Shown here: positions 9,501 through 16,812 of the stretch, piece after piece
Layout: the number at the start of each line of letters is the position of its first letter
How positions within the stretch are numbered: the first letter of the stretch is position 1
Assembly (NCBI GenBank): GCA_029267335.1
Contig: JAJUJC010000002.1
Location: 234,798-298,797 of the forward strand
Direction: 5' to 3'
Length of the DNA: 64,000 bases
Origin: Intestinibacillus massiliensis
GTDB taxonomy: Bacteria; Bacillota; Clostridia; Oscillospirales; Butyricicoccaceae
Translations under genes and position numbers: made by a program
Notes under the pieces: generated by a model
Seen by the model: only the letters and a program-made list of their open reading frames with translations
What the model was told of the DNA's origin: nothing
Databases searched by the model: none

Positions 9501-10103
9501 CAGCCGACCGATGTGTTCGTCGATCACTCCAAGGATTTTGACGATCTCTCGGGCAAGGCGGACGTGAGCGCAACGAGCATCGGCACAGACGTGGCAAAGA
9601 GCCACTGGGCGTATGCAAACCTCCAGACCATGATCCAAAAGAACCTTGTGCGCGGCGACGCGGGCACAGGCTTTGTCCGTCCCGACGAGCGCATCACACG
9701 CGAGGAAGTCGCCTCTGCGCTGCTTGCGACCCTGCATGTGCAGCCGGACGCGACCGGCACGCTCGCCGCAGGTGACCCGTCCTCCGACTGGGCGAAGGGC
9801 GTGCTGTCCGCCGCAAAGGCGCGCGGCATCCTGAAGGGCGACGAGAAGGGCTTTATGGACGGTCAGGCGACCGCGACCCGTGCCGAGGTCATCACGATGC
9901 TCGCACGCGTCGCGGGCGTGCACAGCGACAAGGCCCTCACGCGCTTTGCCGACGGTGCGACCGTGCCGTCGTGGGCGGCGGCATCTGTATCGGGCATGGT
10001 GGAAAACGGACTGCTGTCCGGTTATGAGGACAACACCCTGCGCGTGAACGATCCGATCACCCGTGCGGAAACCTTTACTCTTTTGGCAAAACTTAGCGCA
10101 TAA
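6582..10103 (+). CDS. Surface-anchored metallophosphoesterase with CARDB, LamG-like and SLH domains
   Basis: The ATG at 6582 is preceded by AGAGGG at 7-nt spacing and starts a classic signal peptide (MKRLGKRVVSALL...PTAFA, cleavage near residue 27); an in-frame ATG at 6558 is less well placed. The predicted protein has 1173 residues. In order: a purple-acid-phosphatase-like Fn3 domain (about 30-125), a calcineurin-type phosphoesterase (VVSDSH, HTGDMVEG, NTGNHDYG at about 197, MHHPYED, GGHTHVYSR at about 317), two CARDB-like beta domains (about 405-610), a concanavalin/LamG-like domain (GNDGILRGAP onward, about 613-830), a further beta region, and three S-layer homology repeats (about 1000-1173). 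It would be exported and attached to secondary cell-wall polymer, hydrolysing a phosphoester outside the cell. The substrate is unknown. Confidence 0.88.
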   Translation: MKRLGKRVVSALLTCAMLLMMLPTAFAADADSFLNGPYLMAPKSDSMVVVWELSKAMKSTITYGVTGGETKSVDVPVEDGTAYKGEKMHMYRARLTGLTAGTTYSYTVALENGQKAEGSFRTLPADPKELRFVVVSDSHRFETAKQVSDAIAKFDPDFILHTGDMVEGTGSQKEQFSYWFHNAGDFLRRVPVIYNTGNHDYGDYYQEYVTKVQKEAYASNKNGHNISFTYGPVHFTMVDSNPWSLLGLNAVTGGTVNAETQALVDESLSWIKSDLASDAAKNADFRVMTMHHPYEDDLTRKNIPPIAEAGNVNLMLGGHTHVYSRTASADPARGTRTLYVTQGDARIGDGKIDAGKLDARVNENFAETLATGKGDMLQVTVKDGVLTYANVGLKSGSEEVYETISLTKDAPKLDVTDVKITPNAVQSGDAVTVSAKVTNSGKGLAAVALPVVDNGKTRYLYHFGKQGRVVALKPGESVELSAGLSMVALGAHKLTLGNVSQTVNVAFRKADYQYSNLRVKLGDGEVSDLTSDRLHVRADVKNIGNEAGTSSATLYVADKAVETKRVALTAGQTRSVEFAYDFAQGGDYKVRVGTSPEQTVTVLGTIQSTPIVRDKSGLGNDGILRGAPTLVKYDGGYGLKLDGKKDYVEIPDRGNYKVTDGLTGMVWANVARLAQAGEWDHNPLLMKGASISYGTNYLYRMAVRQTGMVTYGVGFDNDNGEYFWNDDDKIKDAGVDLGKWVQYTGGFDRATGGTSWENTALSGQIDAPDFDSAIKNWEGKSMYAGFSFHRHLLAERGRGKTHTMLTGDLGQIRFYTAKLTEAENKAIYAAPAAKGPKGDKLVVWLDFDPKNIDTDGTHVTEWRPVVGALTSMNYDVSVPGAATAKATVEASADGKTVLSSVNADLKDGKGTIDLSALTGAKYVRVTTALHASVTEQATDIPVLRSYQIDAGNRNTWATLAAWNRGTLTGAIGYQPTDVFVDHSKDFDDLSGKADVSATSIGTDVAKSHWAYANLQTMIQKNLVRGDAGTGFVRPDERITREEVASALLATLHVQPDATGTLAAGDPSSDWAKGVLSAAKARGILKGDEKGFMDGQATATRAEVITMLARVAGVHSDKALTRFADGATVPSWAAASVSGMVENGLLSGYEDNTLRVNDPITRAETFTLLAKLSA

Positions 10104-10113
10104 ATCACAGCCC

Positions 10114-10148
10114 GGCGACCGCTAAAACGCGGTCGCCGCCTGTTTTTT
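10114..10148 (+). terminator. Intrinsic terminator after the phosphoesterase
   Basis: GGCGACCGC (10114-10122) and GCGGTCGCC (10129-10137) form a 9-bp stem followed by GCCTGTTTTTT. Confidence 0.9.
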
Positions 10149-10333
10149 CGTTATGCGTGCGCGTGCCCAAGTGTAAAAAGTGGGAAAACGTGCAAAGCCA
10201 TTCCATCAAACTGCAAGAATTTCATCAAATTGTAATCTTTGTTTGCACGAAACGACACCATAATATTACCAAACAACTCATAATTTGACCGTAAGTTCTT
10301 TATGAATCTTGCTTAAAAAAACTGGAATTGCAC

Positions 10334-10348
10334 AATGCACAGTGCATT
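10334..10348. promoter_or_regulatory. 15-bp perfect palindrome, candidate operator
   Basis: AATGCAC-A-GTGCATT is a perfect dyad about 90 bp upstream of the -35 of the sugar-transporter promoter. It sits in a 389-bp AT-richer intergenic stretch (10149-10537) that otherwise holds only the promoter and a small hairpin at 10496-10513 (CCTTAC/GTAAGG) just before the ribosome-binding site. The regulator is not known. Confidence 0.5.
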
Positions 10349-10436
10349 TAAGTGGGGCTTTCATGCATTTTTTTGTGAACCTGCACAAAGCACTTCCGCT
10401 ACAATCTGCACTTATGACGAAAATTTGGGCGTATAC

Positions 10437-10465
10437 TTGTCAAAGCACACGGATTGAATTAGAAT
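10437..10465 (+). promoter_or_regulatory. sigma-A promoter of the sugar ABC operon
   Basis: TTGTCA (10437-10442) and TAGAAT (10460-10465) are separated by 17 bp, giving a leader of about 65 nt. Confidence 0.75.
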
Positions 10466-10537
10466 GTAACCAGAACGCGAGGGCGTTTCAGAGGACCTTA
10501 CACCAGAGTAAGGAAAAAGAAGGAGAGAGGTATTCAC

Positions 10538-11572
10538 ATGAAGAAGAGATTACTGGCACTGCTCATGGCCGGCGCAATGGCGGCTACGATGACCGCTTGC
10601 GGCGAGGCTAAGACCGACGCGGCAACCGACACCAAGACCGATGCTGCGGCAACCGACACCAAGACGGACGCGACGGCTGCGACTGACGAGGTCGCTGTTG
10701 ACGTAATCCTCAAGACCACCGCTTCCGAGTACTGGGGCTATGTAGTCGCCGGTGCAAACGCCTACATGAAGGAAAATCCGAACGTCAAGGTTGACGTAAA
10801 GGGCGCTACCTCTGAGACTGCTTACGACGAGCAGCTCAACATGATCGAGACCGACCTCGCATCTGATAAGTATGACGGCTTCGTCATCGCTCCGCTGCAG
10901 GCTGACATGGTCGCTAACAAGATCAAGGGTCAGACCAAGCCGATCGTCGCGGTCGACACCAACATCGACGCTCCCGAAGTGCTGTCCTTCGTCGGCACCG
11001 GTAACGAAGCTGCAGGCGCACTCGGCGGCAAGGCTGCTGTAGAGGCTGCTAAGGCTGCAGGCTGGACCGATATCAAGTGCATCGAGATCGCAGGCGTTCA
11101 GGGCGACTCCACGAACACCGCTCGTATGAACGGCTACAAGAAGGGCGTCACCGAGGCTGGCGGCACTTTCCTCGACGCAGAAGTTCAGTACGCTGACGCA
11201 GTTGCGGATAAGGCAGTGGCTTCCATGGAAGCAATTATGCAGAACCATCCGGAAGGCATCGCGATCATCTGCGCGAACAACGATGATATGGCAATGGCAG
11301 CAGCACGTGCCGCTAAGGGCAACCCGGCTTACGCTAAGACCGTATTCCTCGGCTTTGACGGTATCCAGTCCGCTTGCACCGCAATCCTCAACGGCGGCCT
11401 GACCATGTCTGTTGCACAGCAGGGCTATGACATGGGTTACAAGTCTGTCGACGCAGTCGTAAAGGCTCTCAAGGGCGAGACCCTGGAGAAGTTCATCGAC
11501 TCCGGTGCGGAAGTTGTTGATAAGAACAATGCCCAGAAGCGTCTGGACACCCTGAAGGGCTACCTCGCCTAA
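10538..11572 (+). CDS. Sugar ABC transporter substrate-binding lipoprotein (RbsB-like)
   Basis: This 344-residue lipoprotein has the signal LLALLMAGAMAATMTACG, with the lipobox cysteine at about residue 21. A 30-residue linker of imperfect TDAATDTKTDAA repeats follows, then a Peripla_BP_4 domain: VILKTTASEYWGYVVAGANAY, DGFVIAPLQADMVANKI, KPIVAVDTNID, GIAIICANNDDMAMAAARA, and LGFDGIQSACTAIL. It would capture a pentose, hexose or related polyol outside the membrane and deliver it to the permease encoded at 13302. The Shine-Dalgarno AAGGAGAGAGG is strong. No sugar-metabolic gene is linked, so the ligand cannot be named. Confidence 0.9.
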   Translation: MKKRLLALLMAGAMAATMTACGEAKTDAATDTKTDAAATDTKTDATAATDEVAVDVILKTTASEYWGYVVAGANAYMKENPNVKVDVKGATSETAYDEQLNMIETDLASDKYDGFVIAPLQADMVANKIKGQTKPIVAVDTNIDAPEVLSFVGTGNEAAGALGGKAAVEAAKAAGWTDIKCIEIAGVQGDSTNTARMNGYKKGVTEAGGTFLDAEVQYADAVADKAVASMEAIMQNHPEGIAIICANNDDMAMAAARAAKGNPAYAKTVFLGFDGIQSACTAILNGGLTMSVAQQGYDMGYKSVDAVVKALKGETLEKFIDSGAEVVDKNNAQKRLDTLKGYLA

Positions 11573-11616
11573 TTTCCAGATAGTCAAGAGCTGAGAACGC
11601 GAGAATAAACCGTGCG

Positions 11617-11662
11617 CCCCTGCTCCGATTTATGCAATAAATCAGTGCAGGGGCCGCGTTTT
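11617..11662 (+). terminator. Partial terminator between binding-protein and ATPase genes
   Basis: CCCCTGC (11617-11623) pairs with GCAGGGG (11647-11653), and inside it GATTTAT pairs with ATAAATC around a GCA loop. A short T4 tract follows. This is the position at which many importer operons reduce expression of ATPase and permease relative to the binding protein. The remaining bases to 11806 show nothing else recognisable. Confidence 0.65.
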
Positions 11663-11806
11663 CTCAAAACAGCCTTTTGTGGATCGGCTTTCGATTGACC
11701 GCACGCTCAGCGTCGCGCGGCAGTAATTTCAAGACCCGCGCCGAGAGCGGCGATTGACCTGAGCCAATCCTCCCTACCCTAATCTCGGAGAAAAAGGTGA
11801 AATGCA

Positions 11807-13309
11807 ATGAGCGAATATGTAGTAGAATTGAAAGACGCGGTCAAGCGCTTCCCGGGCGTCGTTGCATTAAAGAACATGCATCTGGCAGTCAAACCGGGCG
11901 AGATCCTCGGTTTGATCGGTGAAAACGGCGCAGGTAAGTCGACGCTTATCAAGGTGCTGACCGGCGTACATCAGCCGGACGAAGGCACGATTCTGGTTGA
12001 CGGCAAACCGATGGTCTTTAAGAACCCGAATGAGTCCGCAGCGGCGGGCATCGCATGTGTCTATCAGGAGCTGAACATTGAAAAGCTGCTGAGCGTGACG
12101 GACAATATCTTTATCAACAAGTGGATCCGCAAGGGTGCGTTGCTTGATTATGACACCATGCACAAAAAGGCCAAGGAAGTTATGCAGTCCTTGGGTCAGG
12201 ACATTGATCCGCATAAGGCGGCAGGTACGTTCGGTATGGGCGTACAACAGATGATCGAAATCGCGAAGGCGGTTCTGATCGATGCAAAGATGATTATTAT
12301 GGACGAGCCGACCTCTTCGCTGGGCGAAAAGGAAGTACAGCAGCTCATGAAGACCTGCCGCGACCTCAAGGCGCGCGGCATCGGCATCGTCTTTGTATCC
12401 CATAAGCTCGAGGAGTTGTTTGAGCTGTGCGACCGCGTCACGGTCATCCGCGACGGCGAGTACATCGACACCAAGCCGATCGATCAGTGGAACAACGATT
12501 CCCTCATCACCGCGATGGTCGGTCGTACCCTCGAGAACCAGTTCCCGAAGGAATTCGGCGTCAAGGGCGAATGCGCGCTCAAGGCGGAGAACATCTGCGA
12601 AGCAGGCGTTCTGGACCATGTCAGCTTTGAAGCTTACCGCGGTCAGATTCTGGGCTTTGCGGGTCTGGTCGGTGCAGGTCGCACCGAGACCATGCGCGCC
12701 ATTTTTGGCGCGGATCCGATCGACAGCGGCAAGATTTATATTAGCGGCAAGGAAGTTGCGATTAAAGATCCCCGTGCGGCGATCAAGGCAGGTATTGCAT
12801 TCCTGACCGAGGATCGTAAGGGTCAGGGCTTGGTTCTCGCACAGACCATCCGTACGAACCTCGTTCTTGCCAACATGAAGGGCTTCTCCAAGGGCATGTT
12901 CCTGGATGAGAAGCGCATTCTGGAGAGCGGCAAGAAAAATATCGAATCGCTGCGTATCAAGACCCCGTCGATCGACGAGATCGTCGGTCAGTTGTCCGGC
13001 GGCAACCAGCAGAAGGTCGTTATCGGCAAGTGGGTCAACACCGACGCGGAGATCTTTATTTTTGACGAGCCGACCCGCGGTATCGACGTCGGCGCGAAGG
13101 TCGAGGTCTACAACGTCATGAACAGCCTCGTTAAGCAAGGCAAATGCGTTATCATGGTATCGTCGGAAATGCCGGAAATTCTCGGCATGTCGGATCGCGT
13201 CGTGGTCATGCGCGGCGGTAAGGTCATGGCGACGGTAGAGCGTGACAGCAAGCATTTCAATCAGGAATCCATTATGAAGGCTGCATGGGGAGGAACATTA
13301 GATGACTAA
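11807..13309 (+). CDS. Sugar ABC transporter ATP-binding protein (MglA/RbsA-type, two ATPase domains)
   Basis: This 500-residue protein is a tandem ATPase of the carbohydrate uptake type-2 family. The first domain has Walker A GENGAGKST (about 38-46), the Q-loop in CVYQELNIE, and Walker B MIIMDEPTSSL. The second has a modified Walker A (GLVGAGRTE), the signature LSGGNQQKVVIGKW, and FIFDEPTRGIDVGAK. It would energise import of the sugar bound by the upstream lipoprotein. The start at 11807 follows GGAGAAAAAGGTG. The 3' end overlaps the permease gene by 8 bp, indicating coupled translation. The second Walker A is divergent, as is normal in this family. Confidence 0.93.
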   Translation: MSEYVVELKDAVKRFPGVVALKNMHLAVKPGEILGLIGENGAGKSTLIKVLTGVHQPDEGTILVDGKPMVFKNPNESAAAGIACVYQELNIEKLLSVTDNIFINKWIRKGALLDYDTMHKKAKEVMQSLGQDIDPHKAAGTFGMGVQQMIEIAKAVLIDAKMIIMDEPTSSLGEKEVQQLMKTCRDLKARGIGIVFVSHKLEELFELCDRVTVIRDGEYIDTKPIDQWNNDSLITAMVGRTLENQFPKEFGVKGECALKAENICEAGVLDHVSFEAYRGQILGFAGLVGAGRTETMRAIFGADPIDSGKIYISGKEVAIKDPRAAIKAGIAFLTEDRKGQGLVLAQTIRTNLVLANMKGFSKGMFLDEKRILESGKKNIESLRIKTPSIDEIVGQLSGGNQQKVVIGKWVNTDAEIFIFDEPTRGIDVGAKVEVYNVMNSLVKQGKCVIMVSSEMPEILGMSDRVVVMRGGKVMATVERDSKHFNQESIMKAAWGGTLDD

Positions 13310-14285
13310 GGCAAAGAAGGACAATAAAATTCTGTCCCAACTCGGAACGCTGATCGCGCTGCTGCTGCTGTGCGTGATCCTGGCGATCGCATCTCCGAAC
13401 TTTTTGAAATTATCCAACTTTATGAGTATCCTGAAGCAGACATCGTTTAACGCGATGCTGTCGACCGGTATGCTCCTGTGCCTGATCACCGCAGGTATCG
13501 ATCTGTCGGTCGGCGCAAACGCAACGTTCTGCGCTTGTATGGCAGGTATGATGGTGCAGAGAGGCGTCACCAACTCCGCACTCATCATTGCTATTATTCT
13601 GGTCAGCGGTCTGCTGATCGGCTGGATCAACGGCATGCTGCTGACTCGTCTGCACCTGCCCCATCCGTTCGTATCTACCCTGGGTATGAAGAACACCCTG
13701 TGGGGCCTTGCGCTGCTGGTTACCGGCTCGCAGATGGTCTCCGGCTTCCCCGCTGGTGTTACCTGGCTGGGCGACGCTACCCTGCCGGGCGGCTTCCCGA
13801 TCAGCTTCGTACTCGTTATCATCCTGTTCGTCGGCATGCACGTATTCCTGTCCCGCACTGCGCTGGGCCGTTCCATCTACTGCGTCGGCGGCAACCCGGA
13901 AGCAACCCGTCTGTCCGGTATCCACTCTGACAATGTCCTGACCTTCTGCTACACCGTATCCGGTGTGTGCGCAGCAGTTGCAGGTCTGATCTCCATCGGC
14001 CGTTCGGGCATCAGTAACGGTGCAAATGCGGTTCAGCCGTTCGATACCGACGCGATCGCAGCGTGCATCATCGGCGGCGCATCCTTCATGGGCGGCAAGG
14101 GCACCATGTGGGGCACCATGGTCGGCGCACTCATCATCGCGGTACTGCGTAACGGCTTTACCCTGCTGTCTGCTCCGTCTTCCATCCAGAACATCGTCCT
14201 CGGCCTCGTTATCATCGCTGCGGTATTCATCGACGTTACCCGTGAGCGCATGGAAGCTAAGGCACGTCGTCTGGCTGCAAAGTAA
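13302..14285 (+). CDS. Sugar ABC transporter permease (RbsC-like)
   Basis: This 327-residue integral membrane protein of the BPD_transp_2 family has eight to ten hydrophobic helices. The family pattern LITAGIDLSVGANATF occurs at about residues 61-76 and CIIGGASFMGGKGTMWGTM near residue 250, matching the ATPase-contact loop of RbsC-type permeases. A GGAGGAAC Shine-Dalgarno lies inside the end of the ATPase gene. The operon closes with a strong bidirectional terminator. Only one permease gene is present, so it presumably acts as a homodimer. Confidence 0.92.
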   Translation: MTKAKKDNKILSQLGTLIALLLLCVILAIASPNFLKLSNFMSILKQTSFNAMLSTGMLLCLITAGIDLSVGANATFCACMAGMMVQRGVTNSALIIAIILVSGLLIGWINGMLLTRLHLPHPFVSTLGMKNTLWGLALLVTGSQMVSGFPAGVTWLGDATLPGGFPISFVLVIILFVGMHVFLSRTALGRSIYCVGGNPEATRLSGIHSDNVLTFCYTVSGVCAAVAGLISIGRSGISNGANAVQPFDTDAIAACIIGGASFMGGKGTMWGTMVGALIIAVLRNGFTLLSAPSSIQNIVLGLVIIAAVFIDVTRERMEAKARRLAAK

Positions 14286-14313
14286 GCACATTCGCTTCTC
14301 TCTGAAACCATCG

Positions 14314-14349
14314 AAAAAGCCGTTCCCGTTTATGCGGGAACGGCTTTTT
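14314..14349. terminator. Bidirectional intrinsic terminator
   Basis: AAAAAGCCGTTCCCG (14314-14328) and CGGGAACGGCTTTTT (14335-14349) form a 15-bp stem with T tracts on both strands. It separates the sugar operon from the convergent spoVAC. Confidence 0.93.
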
Positions 14350-14459
14350 CGTATCTGTGGTTACAGCGAGGGGCGCAAGATACCCTGCATGAGATAGTAG
14401 TACAGTGCGCTCGTGCCGGTGGGCAGGTGGATGAACGTGTTGGGCATCGGGCGGCGGGT

Positions 14460-14903
14460 TCAGTCGATGCCCAATGCGCACAAGATCAGCCCGTAGAGCA
14501 CGCTCGCGGAGATGCCGTAGACAAGCACCGGCCCGGCGATGACAAACATTTTTGCGGCGAGTCCGAGCACGAGCCCTTCGCTTTTGAACTCCATTGCGGG
14601 CGAAACGATCGCGTTGGCAAAGCCCGTGATGGGCACGATGGTACCCGCGCCCGCGTGCTTCGCGAGCTTGTCATACAGCCCGAGACCGGTCAGCAGCGCG
14701 CCGAGAAAGATCATCGTGATGCTGGTCGCAGCGGCGACGTCGCCTTCCGACAGTCCGAGCGCCTTCCAACCGTTTGAGACCGCCTGCCCGATCGTGCAGA
14801 TCAGTCCGCCGACCACGAACGCCCACACAAGATTCTTGCCGAGCGGCGAATTGGGCGACTTGCTCTTGAGCAGCTCGTCATATTCTTTCTTAGAAAGCTC
14901 CAT
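14460..14903 (-). CDS. spoVAC: Stage V sporulation protein AC
   Basis: This 147-residue integral membrane protein is part of the SpoVA channel of the forespore/spore inner membrane, which moves dipicolinic acid into spores and releases it at germination. The family core is obvious: KNLVWAFVVGGLICTIGQ, IFLGALLTGLGLYDKLAK, GAGTIVPITGFANAIVSPA and MFVIAGPVLVYGI, in four or five helices. The ATG at 14903 is preceded by GGAGGG at 7-nt spacing. The partner genes spoVAD and spoVAE lie 14.4 kb away on the other strand, not next to it. In many Firmicutes the three are consecutive. Confidence 0.93.
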   Translation of the reverse strand: MELSKKEYDELLKSKSPNSPLGKNLVWAFVVGGLICTIGQAVSNGWKALGLSEGDVAAATSITMIFLGALLTGLGLYDKLAKHAGAGTIVPITGFANAIVSPAMEFKSEGLVLGLAAKMFVIAGPVLVYGISASVLYGLILCALGID

Positions 14904-15022
14904 ACGCAATCCCTCCAACGTTTTTCCACAGTTTGTGCAAAACTGCGCGGCTTATGCACCCTGAAGTGAATTCCAGTCTTTGCAAGCGCCCGGCACTGTG
15001 GTATGATACATCTGGTGATGAC

Positions 15023-15643
15023 ATGAACAAGGTAAATTATGATCGCGAAATGGAGGCTGTGCTCGCGCGGCTCGCGGCGGAGGATCGCCGCCCGCGGCTG
15101 CTGCTGCATAGCTGCTGCGGGCCGTGCTCAAGCGCGGTGCTCGAACGACTCGCGCCGCATTTTGCGCTCACAGTCTTTTTTTGCAACCCCAATATTTTCC
15201 CGCAGGACGAATACCGCCACCGGCTCGCGGAACAGACGCGCCTGCTCGCGGAGCTGCCATTTGAGGTCGCGCTGCTCGAGGATCCGTACGATCATGCGGC
15301 GTTTTTATCCGCGGTGCGCGGACTGGAGCGCGAACCCGAGGGCGGTGCACGGTGCGATCCGTGCTTCCGGCTGCGCATGGAGCGCGCGGCGCGCGCCGCG
15401 GCGGACGGCGGCTTCGACTTTTTCACGACGACGCTGTCGGTCAGCCCGCACAAGGATGCGCAGCTGCTCGGCGCGATCGGACAGGAACTGGGCGCGCGCT
15501 TCGGCGTCGCGTATCTGCCTTCGGATTTCAAGAAAAAAGAGGGCTATAAACGCTCGGTCGCACTCGCGAAGCAGTATGCGCTCTACCGACAGGATTACTG
15601 CGGCTGCGAGTTTTCCCAAAACCACGACGAATCGAAAGGATGA
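15023..15643 (+). CDS. queH: Epoxyqueuosine reductase QueH
   Basis: This 206-residue protein of the DUF208/QueH family reduces epoxyqueuosine to queuosine in the wobble position of GUN tRNAs. The conserved metal-binding cysteines are all present: LLLHSCCGPCSSAVLERL near the N-terminus, CDPCFRLRM in the middle and YCGCEFS at the C-terminus. NPNIFPQDEYRHR and the TTTLSVSPHKD motif are also typical. The start at ATG 15023 matches the usual family start; an upstream extension in frame is not supported by a ribosome-binding site. It lies 6 bp before the DUF362 gene, so the two are probably cotranscribed. Confidence 0.9.
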   Translation: MNKVNYDREMEAVLARLAAEDRRPRLLLHSCCGPCSSAVLERLAPHFALTVFFCNPNIFPQDEYRHRLAEQTRLLAELPFEVALLEDPYDHAAFLSAVRGLEREPEGGARCDPCFRLRMERAARAAADGGFDFFTTTLSVSPHKDAQLLGAIGQELGARFGVAYLPSDFKKKEGYKRSVALAKQYALYRQDYCGCEFSQNHDESKG

Positions 15644-15649
15644 ACACAA

Positions 15650-16759
15650 ATGGCAGCTTCTAAGGTGTATTATGCCGATTTCCACACGACTTTTACGGAA
15701 AATTTGCAGCAAAAGCTGACCCGTCTGCTCAAGACCGCAGGCATGGGCAACATTGATTTTGACAAGCACTATACCGCCATTAAAATGCACTTCGGTGAGC
15801 CGGGGAATCTCGCGTTTCTGCGCCCGAACTGGGCGAAAACCGTTGCGGACTTCGTCAAAGAGCGCGGCGGCAAGCCCTTCCTGACCGATTGCAACACGCT
15901 GTACGTTGGCGGGCGTAAAAATGCGCTCGATCACCTCGATTCCGCCTATCTCAACGGCTTTTCGCCGCTGTCCACGGGATGTCACGTCATCATTGCGGAC
16001 GGCATCAAGGGTACGGACGAGGTCTATGTGCCGGTCGAGGGCGGCACATACATCACCGAGGCGAAAATCGGACGTGCAGTCATGGACGCGGATATTTTCA
16101 TCTCGCTCACGCACTTTAAGGGACATGAGGCGACCGGCTTTGGCGGCTGCCTCAAGAATATCGGCATGGGCTGCGGCTCGCGTGCGGGCAAGATGGAGCA
16201 GCACAACGCGGGCAAGCCCGTTGTCGACCACGATGCGTGCATCGGCTGCTCGATGTGCACGCGGGTGTGTGCGCACAGCGCCATCACCATCGCAGAGCGC
16301 AAGGCGACCATCGACCACGACAAGTGCGTCGGCTGCGGCCGCTGCATCGGCGTATGTCCGCGCGATGCGATCGCGTGCGCGTACGACGAATCAAACGATA
16401 TTTTGAACCGCAAGATCGCGGAATATACCAAGGCGGTCGTCGACGGCAGACCGTGCTTCCATATTTCGCTCGTGCTCGACGTGTCGCCCAACTGTGACTG
16501 CCACGCGGAAAACGACGTTCCGATCGTGCCGAACGTGGGCATGTTTGCATCGTTCGACCCGATCGCGCTCGATCAGGCGTGCGCGGATGCGGTCAATGCC
16601 ATGCCGGTCAACCCGCACTCCTGCATTGCGGAGCATGCGCACGACCACTCGCACGATCATTTCCACTTTGCGCACCCCGAGACCAACTGGGAGTCCGCGC
16701 TCGAGCACGGCGAAACGCTCGGTCTGGGCACACGCGCCTACGAACTCGTGAAAATTTAA
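15650..16759 (+). CDS. DUF362 domain protein with two [4Fe-4S] ferredoxin motifs
   Basis: This 369-residue cytosolic iron-sulfur protein has a DUF362 domain in two parts: MHFGEPGNLAFLRP and FLTDCNTLYVGGR, then LTHFKGHEATGFGGCLKNIGMG. Inserted at about residues 195-245 is a 2[4Fe-4S] ferredoxin unit with CIGCSMCTRVCAHSAI and CVGCGRCIGVCPRDAI. The C-terminus has a histidine-rich stretch (HAHDHSHDHFHFAHP) that could bind metal. Members are widespread in anaerobes; the reaction is not established. It follows queH by 6 bp; QueH needs reduced electron donors, so a supportive redox role is possible but speculative. Confidence 0.88.
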   Translation: MAASKVYYADFHTTFTENLQQKLTRLLKTAGMGNIDFDKHYTAIKMHFGEPGNLAFLRPNWAKTVADFVKERGGKPFLTDCNTLYVGGRKNALDHLDSAYLNGFSPLSTGCHVIIADGIKGTDEVYVPVEGGTYITEAKIGRAVMDADIFISLTHFKGHEATGFGGCLKNIGMGCGSRAGKMEQHNAGKPVVDHDACIGCSMCTRVCAHSAITIAERKATIDHDKCVGCGRCIGVCPRDAIACAYDESNDILNRKIAEYTKAVVDGRPCFHISLVLDVSPNCDCHAENDVPIVPNVGMFASFDPIALDQACADAVNAMPVNPHSCIAEHAHDHSHDHFHFAHPETNWESALEHGETLGLGTRAYELVKI

Positions 16760-16774
16760 AGCGACAACCCAAAA

Positions 16775-16807
16775 GGAGCGACCCGCGCGGGCGTCGCTCC
16801 TTTTTTT
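16775..16807 (+). terminator. Intrinsic terminator after the DUF362 gene
   Basis: GGAGCGAC (16775-16782) pairs with GTCGCTCC (16793-16800), followed by T7. A-rich bases precede the left arm, so it can also serve the convergent lipoprotein gene. Confidence 0.92.
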
Positions 16808-16812
16808 CTGTG

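Noticed and set aside
6348..9923. A 1191-codon open frame opposite the surface phosphoesterase
   Set aside because: Same codon-bias artefact; the forward frame has a signal peptide, catalytic motifs and SLH repeats.
10618..10690. Repeated GACACCAAGACCGA-type units in the sugar-binding lipoprotein gene as a mobile or CRISPR-like repeat
   Set aside because: They are in frame and encode the low-complexity TDAATDTK linker after the lipobox; there are no spacers or conserved flanks.
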